DNA from: Polaribacter marinus | Lineage (GTDB): Bacteria; Bacteroidota; Bacteroidia; Flavobacteriales; Flavobacteriaceae | Assembly: GCF_022662535.1 (NCBI RefSeq) | Contig: NZ_JAKQYM010000003.1 | Coordinates: 62,001-126,000, forward strand | Reading direction: 5' to 3' | DNA length: 64,000 nucleotides | Shown here: positions 36,329-45,332 of the stretch, piece by piece | Numbering within the stretch: position 1 is the stretch's first letter | Layout: each line of letters begins with the position of its first letter | Made by a program: the position numbers and the translations under genes | Notes under the pieces: model-generated | Told to the model about the DNA's origin: nothing | The model's database searches: none | The model's input: the letters and a program-made list of their open reading frames with translations, nothing else

Positions 36329-37378
36329 ATGGATAAAAAAATAATTGTTGCACCTTTAAACTGGGGTTTGGGTCATACCGCCAGATGTGTGCCAATTATT
36401 CATTTCCTTATAGAAAATAATTATACTCCAGTAATTGCTTCAGATGGTAATGCTCTTGTTTTTTTACAAAAAGAATTTCCAAATTTAAAACATCTGCTGC
36501 TTCCTAGTTACCACATAAAATACGGAAGTAATTTAAAATTTAGTTTGTTTTTACAATCTCCAAAAATTTGGAAAGCAATTAGAAAAGAACAGAAAATTAT
36601 TGAAGAGTTTATTGATGAAAACAGCAACGTTGTTGGGGTAATTTCTGATAATCGGTTTGGTGTTAGAAGTGGTAAAGTTCCATCGGTTTATATCACTCAT
36701 CAAGTAAATGTTTTCTCTGGTTTTACTTCTTTATTAACAAGCAAGATTCATCAAAAAATCATTATAAAATTTGATGAGTGTTGGATTCCTGATAATGATA
36801 AATCTGAATTTTCAGGAAAGTTATCATCAACTAAAAATAGCTTGAATCTGAAATTTATAGGTGTTTTAAGTCGATTTAAAAAAGAAAATTTAGAAGAGAC
36901 TATTGATGTTTTAATATTACTTTCTGGCCCCGAACCCAATAGAACGTTGTTGGAGTCAAAGCTTAAAAAAGAGTTTTTAAATTCTGACAATAAAATTGTT
37001 TTAGTTCAAGGAAAAGTTGAAGAAAAACAAAGGAAAACAAAAGAAAACAAGATTACAATTTATAATTTTTTACTTTCTAACGAATTACAAAAACGAATTC
37101 ATCAATCTAAAATGGTTGTTTGTAGAAGTGGATACTCATCAATTATAGATTTAGCTGTTTTACATAAAAAAGTGTTTTTTATACCTACTAAAAATCAATC
37201 TGAACAAGAATATTTGGCTACTTATTTTCAGCAAAAAAAAGTAGCTCCTTTTTGTGCTGAAGAAGATTTTACATTAAAAAAACTATTAGAAATAGAAAAG
37301 TACAAAGGTTTAAGTTCGGAAGAAACCCAACTGAACACAAGTTTACTTGGCCTTTTCAAGTGTAAACGAAAACTCTGA
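36329..37378 (+). CDS. MurG-like glycosyltransferase of unknown substrate
   Basis: A 349-residue GT-B protein. It opens IIVAPLNWGLGHTARCVPIIHFLIENNY, resembling the glycine-rich acceptor loop of MurG/UGT-type transferases. The C-terminal half contains VLILLSGPEPNRTLLESKL and the donor-site region VVCRSGYSSIIDLAVLHKKVFFIPTKNQSEQEYLATYF, typical of GT28-like enzymes (the R-S/G-G-...-P...Q.E motif). It is co-transcribed with purD. Its last 36 bases overlap the convergent kinase gene. The product is unknown; it may modify a lipid or glycan. Confidence 0.85.
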   Translation: MDKKIIVAPLNWGLGHTARCVPIIHFLIENNYTPVIASDGNALVFLQKEFPNLKHLLLPSYHIKYGSNLKFSLFLQSPKIWKAIRKEQKIIEEFIDENSNVVGVISDNRFGVRSGKVPSVYITHQVNVFSGFTSLLTSKIHQKIIIKFDECWIPDNDKSEFSGKLSSTKNSLNLKFIGVLSRFKKENLEETIDVLILLSGPEPNRTLLESKLKKEFLNSDNKIVLVQGKVEEKQRKTKENKITIYNFLLSNELQKRIHQSKMVVCRSGYSSIIDLAVLHKKVFFIPTKNQSEQEYLATYFQQKKVAPFCAEEDFTLKKLLEIEKYKGLSSEETQLNTSLLGLFKCKRKL

Positions 37379-38383
37379 ACCTTCTCCAAAAGTACTTTTT
37401 AGTAAAATGGTTTCGTTATGAGCTTCTATAATATGTTTTACAATAGAGAGGCCTAAGCCAGAACCACCCTGTTCTCTAGATCTACTTTGGTCAACTCTAT
37501 AAAAGCGTTCAAACAAACGAGAGAGATGTTGTTGCTTAATTCCTTCTCCATTATCTATTATTTTAACAATAAATTTATTGTCGTTGTATGAATCTACAGC
37601 AACAATTGTGGTACCGTTTGGTTTTCCGTATTTAATAGAATTTACAATTAAATTTATAAGTACTTGTTCTACTTTTTCGATATCTCCTCTTACGTAAACA
37701 GGAAATTCGTAAACCTTGTCAAACTTTAAAATAATATTTCTTTTTTTTGCTTTCATTTCAAATAAATCGAAAACATTTTGAACCAATTCTAAAATATTAA
37801 AAGTTTTAATATTTAGTTTCATGCCATCGGTTTCTAATTTGGCAATCATATCTAAATCTTTAATCACAGCAACAAGCCTCTCTACACCTTTGTTAGCTCT
37901 TTCTAGGTATTTTGTGCGTATTTGCTTGTCGTTTACAGCTCCTTCAATTAAAGTTAAGATATATCCTTGTACGGTAAAAAGAGGGGTTTTAAGTTCGTGA
38001 GCCACATTTCCTAAAAAATCTCTTCTAAAAGAATCTCTTTCGGTTAGATTTTTAATTTCTAAACGTTTTCCTTCAACAAACTTTTCCATTCTTTTAGAAA
38101 GTTTATCAATATCTGTAGTAGCAGAATCTCTACTTAAATCTTTGATGTCTAAAATAGAAACTTCTTCGTAAATTTTTATCAATCTTCTATAAATAAAGTG
38201 TTCTGTTCTATATTGAATAATAAAAAAAGAAATTACAAAAAGTGCTATAATAGAAATGATAACCGTATTGACTCCTAAATGCTTACTGATAAAAAAATAA
38301 GCAATAGCAGCAATAATTACTGATAAAAGTGTTAGGTAAATTGAAGACCAAAGAGCGTAAGAGTAGGTTTTTTTAAATTTCAA
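37343..38383 (-). CDS. PhoR-type sensor histidine kinase
   Basis: A 346-residue inner-membrane kinase. Two close N-terminal helices (about 10-30 and 36-54) leave almost no periplasmic domain, so it probably senses within the membrane or through a partner. A linker follows, then the dimerisation domain with FRRDFLGNVAHELKTPLFTVQGYI (phospho-accepting His). The ATPase domain has VLINLIVNSIKYG (N box), KIIDNGEGI (G1) and QGGSGLGLSIVKHI (G2). It lies 67 bases downstream of the regulator gene on the same strand. Its 3' end overlaps the MurG-like gene from the other strand. Confidence 0.93.
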   Translation of the reverse strand: MKFKKTYSYALWSSIYLTLLSVIIAAIAYFFISKHLGVNTVIISIIALFVISFFIIQYRTEHFIYRRLIKIYEEVSILDIKDLSRDSATTDIDKLSKRMEKFVEGKRLEIKNLTERDSFRRDFLGNVAHELKTPLFTVQGYILTLIEGAVNDKQIRTKYLERANKGVERLVAVIKDLDMIAKLETDGMKLNIKTFNILELVQNVFDLFEMKAKKRNIILKFDKVYEFPVYVRGDIEKVEQVLINLIVNSIKYGKPNGTTIVAVDSYNDNKFIVKIIDNGEGIKQQHLSRLFERFYRVDQSRSREQGGSGLGLSIVKHIIEAHNETILLKSTFGEGSEFSFTLEKAK

Positions 38384-38450
38384 AATGGTAGAATTATAAA
38401 TAAGTATACATTAATTATTTATATGATAATTGGTTTATGTAAGTGATGCT

Positions 38451-39146
38451 TTAATCGGTATCTTCTAAAACAAATTTATATCCCACCCCTTTAACGGTTT
38501 TAAAATGATGATCTCCAATTTTCTCACGAAGCTTTCTAATATGTACATCTATAGTTCTACCGCCAACAACAACTTCATTACCCCAAACAGTATCTAAAAT
38601 AACTTCTCGTTTAAATACTTTACTAGGTTTAGAGGTTAGTAAAGAAAACAATTCAAATTCTTTTCTTGGAAGCGTAATTTTTTTACCTGCTTTAAAAACC
38701 ACATATTCATCTCTATCTATAACGATATCTCCAATTTTAAAAGTTTTTTCACTTTCTTTTTCGGTTTTAAGTCTTCTTAAAAGAGATCTTATTTTACTAA
38801 CTAAAACCTTTGGTTTTATAGGTTTGGTAATATAATCATCTGCACCAGCATCAAAACCAGCTACTTGAGAGTAATCTTCGCCTCTAGCAGTTAAAAAGGC
38901 AATAATTACATTTTCTAAAGATTTTATTTTTCTAATTTTTTCACAAGCCTCAATGCCATCCATTTCTGGCATCATAATATCTAATAAAATTAAATGTGGC
39001 GTGTTTTTCTTTGCTACTTTTATAGCTTCTTGTCCATTAGTGGCTGTAAAAACTTGATAACCTTCATTTTTTAAATTGTAACCTACAATTTCTATAATAT
39101 CTGGTTCATCATCAACCAACAAAATCTTAACATCACTTTTATTCAT
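38451..39146 (-). CDS. OmpR/PhoB-family response regulator
   Basis: A 231-residue response regulator. Receiver: KILLVDDEPDIIEIVGYNL, phospho-acceptor in HLILLDIMMPEMDG, then FLTARGED and DDYITKPIKPKVLVSKI. C-terminal winged helix: LPRKEFELFSLLTSKPSKVFKREVILDTVWGNEVVVGGRTIDVHIRKLREKI and VKGVGYKF. It pairs with the downstream PhoR-type kinase. Phosphate response is suggested by similarity alone; no phosphate genes are nearby. Confidence 0.95.
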   Translation of the reverse strand: MNKSDVKILLVDDEPDIIEIVGYNLKNEGYQVFTATNGQEAIKVAKKNTPHLILLDIMMPEMDGIEACEKIRKIKSLENVIIAFLTARGEDYSQVAGFDAGADDYITKPIKPKVLVSKIRSLLRRLKTEKESEKTFKIGDIVIDRDEYVVFKAGKKITLPRKEFELFSLLTSKPSKVFKREVILDTVWGNEVVVGGRTIDVHIRKLREKIGDHHFKTVKGVGYKFVLEDTD

Positions 39147-39342
39147 AATTGATAAATTATATAAGTTATCAAAAATAACTATAATTCTTTAAGCAATAGA
39201 CTTCCTTAACAATCATTTAATTTTAAATAAGGTTACATAACATAGAGTTAACTTAAAGGTAAAAAGTCATGTCATTATATAATATGCGTATTGATAACAT
39301 GAATGTTAACAATTATTTTATATAAATATTCCTAAAAAATCT

Positions 39343-39350
39343 TATATTTA
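39343..39350 (+). promoter_or_regulatory. Near-consensus -7 element for the lamin-tail protein gene
   Basis: TATATTTA differs from TAnnTTTG only in the last base and lies 27 bases before the ATG at 39378. The rest of the 231-base divergent gap (39147-39377) holds AT-rich DNA with two GTTAAC sites but nothing I can assign. Confidence 0.35.
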
Positions 39351-39377
39351 CACTTCAAATTTATTAAACTAATACAC

Positions 39378-41324
39378 ATGAAAAAAAATTACTTATTTAC
39401 TTTATTATTAACACTTTGTTTTAGTACAATTTCTTTAGGGCAAGAAATGTTATTAAACGGAGGGTTTGAAAATTGGGATAATAATACAACTCCTACAGAT
39501 TGGAGTAAAGTAGAAAATACAACTAAGGAATCTACAGAAAAAAGAACAGGAGATTTTTCTGCTAAAATAGTTGGTGGTACAAGTGACTTAGCTCAAACAA
39601 TTTCAGGAATAGTTGCAGGAGATTCTTATACAATTACTCTTTGGTATAAAGTAGAAAGCGGTGATGATACTGATGCACGAATATGGTCTTATTGGAGAGA
39701 TGCTTCAAATAGTAATATTGATAATAATGATAATGATTCAGAAGATGCCATAAGAGGACCAAATAATGATTATTTAGATAATAATGGAAATATTTGGACA
39801 AAATATGAAACCACTATAACAGCTCCAGCGGGAGCAACACAGTTTTATTTTGAACTAAGAGTTTATGGTTCTGCTGTAGTTTATTGGGATGATTTATCAT
39901 TTATGCACAATGTAGTTGGTACAGATCCAGTCATTTCTATTTTATCACCTTCAGATAATACTGTTTTCCCTTCAACAACTACAGAAGTGCAAGTGCAATT
40001 ATCTATTGCAAACTTTACGCTTTCTGGAGATAATGGTTCAGAAATGTCTGATAGTACTGGTGATGGGTACATTTTAGGTACATTAGAAGAAGTTGGTGAA
40101 GCTCCAGGCTCTAAAAATATATTTACAACAACTCCAGAAGCAATAAATGTAGATCCAGGAAAATCATACAACCTTACAGTAGAATTGGTAGATAATGCAG
40201 GAACTTCTTTATCTCCAAAAGTAGAAACTACTATTTCTTTTTCTGTAGACTTACCATGTGATTTACAATTAGGAGCTATTGATACAACATGTGATGCAAC
40301 AACATCAGGTGTAGATACTTATAGTGGTTCTATTGCGTTTACAGGTGGTGCTAATGGTTATACATATACAGTTACAGCTCCTGGAGGAGTTACCGTTGGT
40401 GGTGATGACCCAAGTAGTGTTGCTTCTGGTACAATAACTTTTACAGGTATGACAGAAGGTGTTGATACAGATATCACCATAGTTGGTGATGCTACAAGTT
40501 CTTGTAATCTTTTAAGAACTTTATATAGTCCAACATGTGTGCCAACGGCAGCTTGCCCTGGTGAAGGAGCAATTATAATTACGGAAATAATGCAAAACCC
40601 ATTTTCTGTAACTGATGATAACGGAGAGTATTTTGAAGTTTATAACACTACAGGTGCACCAATTGATATGCAAGGTTGGGTTATTGGAACAGCTTCAACT
40701 GGAGCGCCTGCAACTGATGTTATTGCAAGCTCTGTTGTGGTTCCTGCAAATGGTTATGTTGTTTTTGGAGAGAATGCAGATTTTAGTACTAACGGAAGTG
40801 TAAATGTAGATTATCAATATAACAGTAGTTTGTTTTTAGGAAATGGTACTGCTACTATAACTTTATCTTGTGGTGCTAGTGTAATAGATGAAGTTACTTA
40901 TGATAACGGAGCAACTTTTCCAGATCCTAAAGGGAAAAGTATGGAATTAGCAGCTAGTAAATACAATGCTACTGATAATGACTTTGGGTCTAATTGGGGA
41001 GAAGCTACGGCAGAAATTACTTCTGGAGGAGATTTAGGAACTCCTGGAGCTGCTAATAGTTTTACACTTTCTATAGGTAGAAATGATATTGAAGGTTTTA
41101 CAACCTACCCAAATCCAATTACAAATCATACATTTACAGTAGCTACAAGTACTTCAGATAAAAAAGAAGTTGTAATATTTAATGTATTAGGTAAAAAAGT
41201 ATTTTCTGCAACCTTTACAGGTTTAAAGAAAGATTTAGATGTTTCTACTATTAATTCTGGAATTTATATTTTAAAAGTTACAGAAAATGGTAAAACAGCT
41301 ACTAAAAAATTAGTAATAAGATAA
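39378..41324 (+). CDS. Type IX-secreted lamin-tail domain protein
   Basis: A 648-residue secreted or cell-surface protein. The signal peptide is MKKNYLFTLLLTLCFSTISLGQ. A jelly-roll, carbohydrate-binding-like domain spans about 23-180 (LLNGGFENWDNNTTPTDWS...YWDDLSF). An Ig-like region with the Cys-containing segment LPCDLQLGAIDTTC follows. A lamin-tail domain lies at about 395-555 (GAIIITEIMQNPFSVTDDNGEYFEVYN...GWVIG). The type A sorting domain comes last (TYPNPITNHTFTV...INSGIYILKV...KKLVIR). Lamin-tail domains often accompany extracellular nucleases or phosphatases in this phylum, but no catalytic domain is present. A strong terminator follows. Confidence 0.9.
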   Translation: MKKNYLFTLLLTLCFSTISLGQEMLLNGGFENWDNNTTPTDWSKVENTTKESTEKRTGDFSAKIVGGTSDLAQTISGIVAGDSYTITLWYKVESGDDTDARIWSYWRDASNSNIDNNDNDSEDAIRGPNNDYLDNNGNIWTKYETTITAPAGATQFYFELRVYGSAVVYWDDLSFMHNVVGTDPVISILSPSDNTVFPSTTTEVQVQLSIANFTLSGDNGSEMSDSTGDGYILGTLEEVGEAPGSKNIFTTTPEAINVDPGKSYNLTVELVDNAGTSLSPKVETTISFSVDLPCDLQLGAIDTTCDATTSGVDTYSGSIAFTGGANGYTYTVTAPGGVTVGGDDPSSVASGTITFTGMTEGVDTDITIVGDATSSCNLLRTLYSPTCVPTAACPGEGAIIITEIMQNPFSVTDDNGEYFEVYNTTGAPIDMQGWVIGTASTGAPATDVIASSVVVPANGYVVFGENADFSTNGSVNVDYQYNSSLFLGNGTATITLSCGASVIDEVTYDNGATFPDPKGKSMELAASKYNATDNDFGSNWGEATAEITSGGDLGTPGAANSFTLSIGRNDIEGFTTYPNPITNHTFTVATSTSDKKEVVIFNVLGKKVFSATFTGLKKDLDVSTINSGIYILKVTENGKTATKKLVIR

Positions 41325-41356
41325 AAATACTTTCGTTTATTAAGGTTTTCTTATTT

Positions 41357-41391
41357 TAAAAGCTCCAAAAATTAATTTTTGGAGCTTTTTT
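41357..41391 (+). terminator. Strong terminator, perfect 32-bp palindrome
   Basis: AAAAGCTCCAAAAATT at 41357-41372 is followed directly by its exact reverse complement at 41373-41388, then more T. It ends the lamin-tail gene. Confidence 0.9.
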
Positions 41392-41432
41392 TATTTTTTT
41401 TATTTTAGTACTGAAAAAGAAAACAAAAGGTT

Positions 41433-42152
41433 ATGAATCTTACAGTTAAATTAAACGATATTTTGTTTCTAGATATAGAAACGGTTCCTCAAGAAGAGAG
41501 TTGGAAGTTACTTTCTAAAGAAACACAAGAGCTTTTTAGTAAGAAAACACAGTACCAACGTAAAGATGAATTTACATCAGAAGAGTTTTATGATAGGGCA
41601 GGAGTTTGGGCTGAGTTTGGAAAAATCATTTGTATTTCTGTAGGTTATTTTGTAGATGTTGAAAATAAAAAGCAGTTGCGTTTAACTTCTTTCTTTGGGG
41701 ATGACGAGCACAAACTGTTATCAGACTTTAAAGTGTTATTAGATAAGCATTTTGTAAAGAAAAATAATGTGTTGTGCGCGCATAATGGCAAAGAATTCGA
41801 TTTTCCTTTTATAGCTAGAAGAATGATTATTCATCAAATAGCATTACCTAAAAAATTAAATTTATTTGGTAAAAAACCATGGGAAGTTCCACATTTAGAT
41901 ACTTTAGAATTATGGAAGTTTGGAGATTACAAACACTATACTTCGCTAAAACTATTAACTTCTATTTTAGGAGTGCCATCTCCAAAAGACGACATAGATG
42001 GTAGCGAAGTGGCTGCTGTGTATTACAAAGAGAAAAACATACAAAGAATTGTAAGCTATTGCGAAAAAGATACTATTGCAGTAGCACAAATTTTATTGCG
42101 ATTTAACAATCAAAAACTATTAGAAAAAGAAGATATTGTAAGTGTAAATTAA
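41433..42152 (+). CDS. DnaQ-like 3'-5' exonuclease (PolB-exonuclease-like)
   Basis: A 239-residue predicted exonuclease with an RNase H-like fold. Exo I is ILFLDIETVPQ (Asp and Glu metal ligands), exo II is LCAHNGKEFDFPFIARRM, and exo III is RIVSYCEKDTIAVAQILLRF, with Tyr/Asp arrangement close to DNA polymerase B-type proofreading domains. HLDTLELWKFGDYKHYTSLKLL lies between. It is a stand-alone domain without a polymerase. It probably trims DNA during repair or replication. The end overlaps the convergent ABC-F gene by 4 bases. Confidence 0.9.
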   Translation: MNLTVKLNDILFLDIETVPQEESWKLLSKETQELFSKKTQYQRKDEFTSEEFYDRAGVWAEFGKIICISVGYFVDVENKKQLRLTSFFGDDEHKLLSDFKVLLDKHFVKKNNVLCAHNGKEFDFPFIARRMIIHQIALPKKLNLFGKKPWEVPHLDTLELWKFGDYKHYTSLKLLTSILGVPSPKDDIDGSEVAAVYYKEKNIQRIVSYCEKDTIAVAQILLRFNNQKLLEKEDIVSVN

Positions 42153-44008
42153 TCTTCTAACTTCATAGAAAGTTCTAACCAGCGTTCTTCTTTTTGTTCT
42201 AAGGCTGTAATAAATTCTTGTAATTCTTCAGATTTTTTGGCAATATCATCGGGTTCAATTTCTACATTTAAAAATTGATTTTCTATAACTGCTTTCTTTT
42301 TTTGAAGCCTTTCAATTTCAGCTTCTAAACTACCAAATTCGCGTTTTTCATTAAAACTTAAAGCGGTTTTAGTTTCTTTCTTTTTTGCTTTTTTTTCAGG
42401 AAGTTTTTCTTCTTTTACTTCTTTGGTAGAAGAACTATCATAAGTTCTAAAATCTGAATAATTTCCAGGAAAATTTTCTACAACACCATTACCTCTAAAA
42501 ACAAAAAGGGCATCTACAATTTTATCCATAAAATATCGATCGTGAGAAACCACAATTAAGTTTCCTGGATAATCTAATAAAAAGTTTTCTAATACATTAA
42601 GTGTTACAACATCTAGGTCGTTTGTTGGTTCATCAAGTATTAAAAAATTAGGATTTTGAATTAAAACAGCACATAAGTACAAACGTTTTTGTTCTCCACC
42701 AGAAAGTTTTTCTACAAAGTCATATTGTTTCTTTTTGTCAAATAAAAAGCGTTCTAAAAGTTGTGATGCAGAAATTTTTCTTCCTTTAGATAAAGGAATA
42801 AACTCTCCGAATTCTTTTACAACGTCAATTACTTTTTGACCTTCTTTTATGTTAATTCCCGCTTGGGTGTAATAACCATATTTTACGGTTTCTCCTAAAA
42901 CAACTTTACCTCCATCAAGAGCAGATTTTTCGGTAATAATATTTAAAAAAGAAGACTTTCCGGTTCCATTTTTACCAATAATTCCAATACGTTCTCCTCG
43001 TTTAAAAATATAATCAAAACCATCTAAAATCTTTTTATCACCAAAAGATTTATATACTTTATGTAGCTCAAGAATTTTACTACCCAAACGTTCCATATTT
43101 ATCTCAAGCTGAACTTGATGATCTTTTCTACGTTGATGTGCTTTTTCTTTTATTTGATAAAAATCATCGGTTCTAGATTTCGATTTTGTAGTTCTTGCTT
43201 TGGGTTGCTTTCGCATCCATTCTAATTCTTTTTTAAAGAGACTTTTTGCTTTTCCTAAATTTGTTGCCTCTAAAGCCAAACGCTCTTCTTTATTTTGCAA
43301 ATAGTAAGAGTAGTTTCCTTTATATTTATAAATTTTACCTTCGTCTAACTCTAAAATTTCATTACAAACACGTTCTAAAAAATAACGATCGTGAGTAACC
43401 ATAAACAAAGTGATTTTTTCTTTGGCAAAGAAAGCTTCTAGCCACTCTATCATTTCTAAATCTAAGTGATTTGTAGGTTCGTCTAGAATTAATAAATCGG
43501 GTTTGTTAATTAAGACAATAGCTAAAGAAAGACGTTTTCTTTGTCCACCAGAAAGAGCACCAACTTTAAGCGTTAAATCGTCTAATTTTAATTTCGATAA
43601 GATTTGTCTGTATTGTGTTTCAAAATCCCATGCATTGTATTGTTCCATTTGTTCAAAAGCAACTTGATAAGCATCTGTATCATCAAGGTTTTTTAAAGCT
43701 TTTTCATATTGATTTACAATAGAAAGTATTTTGTTATCTGTAGCAAAAATGGTTTCTTCAATCGTTAAATTTGGATTGATGTCATCTTTTTGTGCTAAAT
43801 AGGCTATAGAAATTCCTTTTCTACTTACAACTTGTCCTGTGTCTGGGACATCTAAACCCGCAATAATATTTAAGATAGAAGTTTTTCCACTTCCATTTTT
43901 AGCTATAAAAGCTACTTTTTGGTCTTTGCTAATACCAAAAGAAATGTCTTCAAATAAGATGCGTTCTCCGTAAGCTTTAGAGATGTTTTCTACAGATAAA
44001 TAATTCAC
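42149..44008 (-). CDS. ABC-F family ATPase, Uup-like
   Basis: A 619-residue soluble protein with two ABC ATPase domains and no membrane segment. Walker A motifs: AKNGSGKTSIL and GKNGTGKSSFL. Signatures: LSGGQRKRLSLA and LSGGEQKRLYLC. Walker B: LLILDEPTNHLDLE and FLILDEPTNDLDVV. A C-terminal coiled coil (LEAEIERLQKKKAVIENQF) fits the Uup subgroup, which acts on ribosomes or DNA branched structures. I start at the GTG at 44008 (MNYLSVENISKAYGE). The upstream TTG at 44026 lies inside a promoter-like TTTCTTTG at 44024-44031, and the family usually begins with this sequence. A perfect hairpin lies just upstream. Confidence 0.93.
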   Translation of the reverse strand: MNYLSVENISKAYGERILFEDISFGISKDQKVAFIAKNGSGKTSILNIIAGLDVPDTGQVVSRKGISIAYLAQKDDINPNLTIEETIFATDNKILSIVNQYEKALKNLDDTDAYQVAFEQMEQYNAWDFETQYRQILSKLKLDDLTLKVGALSGGQRKRLSLAIVLINKPDLLILDEPTNHLDLEMIEWLEAFFAKEKITLFMVTHDRYFLERVCNEILELDEGKIYKYKGNYSYYLQNKEERLALEATNLGKAKSLFKKELEWMRKQPKARTTKSKSRTDDFYQIKEKAHQRRKDHQVQLEINMERLGSKILELHKVYKSFGDKKILDGFDYIFKRGERIGIIGKNGTGKSSFLNIITEKSALDGGKVVLGETVKYGYYTQAGINIKEGQKVIDVVKEFGEFIPLSKGRKISASQLLERFLFDKKKQYDFVEKLSGGEQKRLYLCAVLIQNPNFLILDEPTNDLDVVTLNVLENFLLDYPGNLIVVSHDRYFMDKIVDALFVFRGNGVVENFPGNYSDFRTYDSSSTKEVKEEKLPEKKAKKKETKTALSFNEKREFGSLEAEIERLQKKKAVIENQFLNVEIEPDDIAKKSEELQEFITALEQKEERWLELSMKLED

Positions 44009-44033
44009 AAGTTTTGTTTTTTGCAAAGAAACA

Positions 44034-44061
44034 AAAAACCCAAGGGTTAACTTGGGTTTTT
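44034..44061. terminator. Perfect hairpin with T tracts on both strands, upstream of ABC-F gene
   Basis: AAAAACCCAAG (44034-44044) and CTTGGGTTTTT (44051-44061) form an 11-bp stem with a 6-base loop. It looks like a terminator but lies between divergent genes, 26 bases before the ABC-F start. It could be an attenuator, the end of a short RNA read leftward, or an insulator. Confidence 0.65.
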
Positions 44062-44154
44062 GTAATCATTTAATTTTTTTAGGGGATTTTGGGGGAGTAA
44101 AAATTAAATAATTTATAACAATGTAAAATTAGTTTAAATAAACTTAGTTGTTAA

Positions 44155-44217
44155 TCACCAAAAATGGTGAAATTTTTGCATCACCATTTTTGGTGAGATT
44201 ATCACCATAAATGGTGA
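44155..44217. promoter_or_regulatory. Three copies of 16-bp palindrome TCACCA-N4-TGGTGA
   Basis: TCACCAAAAATGGTGA (44155-44170), TCACCATTTTTGGTGA (44181-44196) and TCACCATAAATGGTGA (44202-44217). The six-base arms are perfect in all three, and only the AT centre varies. Start-to-start spacings are 26 and 21 bases. The shape and the location between divergent genes point to an operator array for a dimeric regulator. The regulator is not known. Confidence 0.75.
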
Positions 44218-44315
44218 TAATGCAGATAAATGATTTTTCTTTCTATCCTTAAACAATTTTTAGTATTTCTTATATTAACCTTATATTGCAGAACAATTTT
44301 GAGAAAAGAAAAAAT

Positions 44316-45332
44316 ATGAAAATTATAGTACCAATGGCAGGAATTGGGTCTCGTTTAAGACCTCACACTTTAACAATTCCTAAACCTTTAACTGTTATAG
44401 CAGGAAAACCAATTGTACAACGCCTAGTAGAAGATATTACTTCGGTTGTTAATCAGAAAATAGAAGAAATAGCTTTTATTATTGGTCCTGCGGCAAAAGG
44501 ATTTCCGGCAAACACAAAAAAAGAATTATTAAAAATAGCAAAAGAGCTTGGTGCAAAAGGATCTGTGTATGTGCAAGAAGAAGCACTTGGAACGGCACAT
44601 GCAATTTATTGTGCTAAAGAATCTTTAAGTGGGCCTTGTGTTATTGCTTTCGCAGATACATTGTTTAAGGCAGATTTTACTTTAGATGCTAACGCAGATG
44701 GTGCTATTTGGGTAAAAAAAGTTGCAGACCCAAGTGCTTTTGGGGTTGTAAAATTAAAAGATGGTTTTATAACAGATTTTGTAGAAAAACCAAAAGATTT
44801 TGTTTCTGATTTAGCAATTATTGGAATCTATTATTTTAAAGATGGAGACAAAGTAAAAGAAGAAATACAATATTTAATTGATAATGATTTAAGAGAGAAT
44901 AATGAATATCAATTAACAAATGTTTTAGAATCATTAAAACAACAAGGTGCTAAATTTATTCCAGGAACGGTAGATGCTTGGATGGATTGTGGTAAAAAAG
45001 ATCCAACAGTTGATACAAATAAACAAGTGCTTGGTTTTGAAAAAGAAGCAGGAAACAACTTAGTTTCTAAAGATGTTGTTTTAGAAAATTCAGAAATTAT
45101 TCAACCTTGTTTTGTTGGTGAAAATGTGGTGTTAAAAAACACTAAAATAGGACCTTATGTTTCTATTGGAGCCAATAGTATGGTAGAAAATTCAACTATT
45201 GTAAATTCTTTAATTCAATCTAATGTAGAAATTAAAAATGCCGATTTAGATAATGCAATGATTGGAAATCATGCTAAATATAATGGAAAATACACTTCTG
45301 TAAGTATAGGAGATTATACCGAATTGATTTAG
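44316..45332 (+). CDS. Sugar-phosphate nucleotidyltransferase with C-terminal hexapeptide region
   Basis: A 338-residue NDP-sugar pyrophosphorylase. It opens MKIIVPMAGIGSRLRPHTLTIPKPLTVIAGKPI, the nucleotide-binding signature, and has QEEALGTAHAIYCA, AFADTLFKADF (metal Asp), DFVEKPKDF and VDAWMDCGKKDPTVDTNK. The last 80 residues (VVLENSEIIQPCFVGENVVLKNTKIGPYVSIGANSMV) form a left-handed beta-helix. The product may be UDP-, GDP- or dTDP-linked. The start is ATG 44316; a TTG 30 bases upstream lies in a possible -7 element (TATATTG). It leads a group with TPR, DUF4292 and EnvC-like genes. Confidence 0.9.
   Translation: MKIIVPMAGIGSRLRPHTLTIPKPLTVIAGKPIVQRLVEDITSVVNQKIEEIAFIIGPAAKGFPANTKKELLKIAKELGAKGSVYVQEEALGTAHAIYCAKESLSGPCVIAFADTLFKADFTLDANADGAIWVKKVADPSAFGVVKLKDGFITDFVEKPKDFVSDLAIIGIYYFKDGDKVKEEIQYLIDNDLRENNEYQLTNVLESLKQQGAKFIPGTVDAWMDCGKKDPTVDTNKQVLGFEKEAGNNLVSKDVVLENSEIIQPCFVGENVVLKNTKIGPYVSIGANSMVENSTIVNSLIQSNVEIKNADLDNAMIGNHAKYNGKYTSVSIGDYTELI

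Noticed and set aside
39147..39377. Pho-box-like direct repeats in the gap upstream of the response regulator
   Set aside because: Two GTTAAC words and loose TTAA repeats are present but with no regular spacing; not supportable in this base composition.
44155..44217. CRISPR-like array
   Set aside because: Only three 16-bp units with spacings of 10 and 5 bases between them; far too short and without spacers or cas genes.
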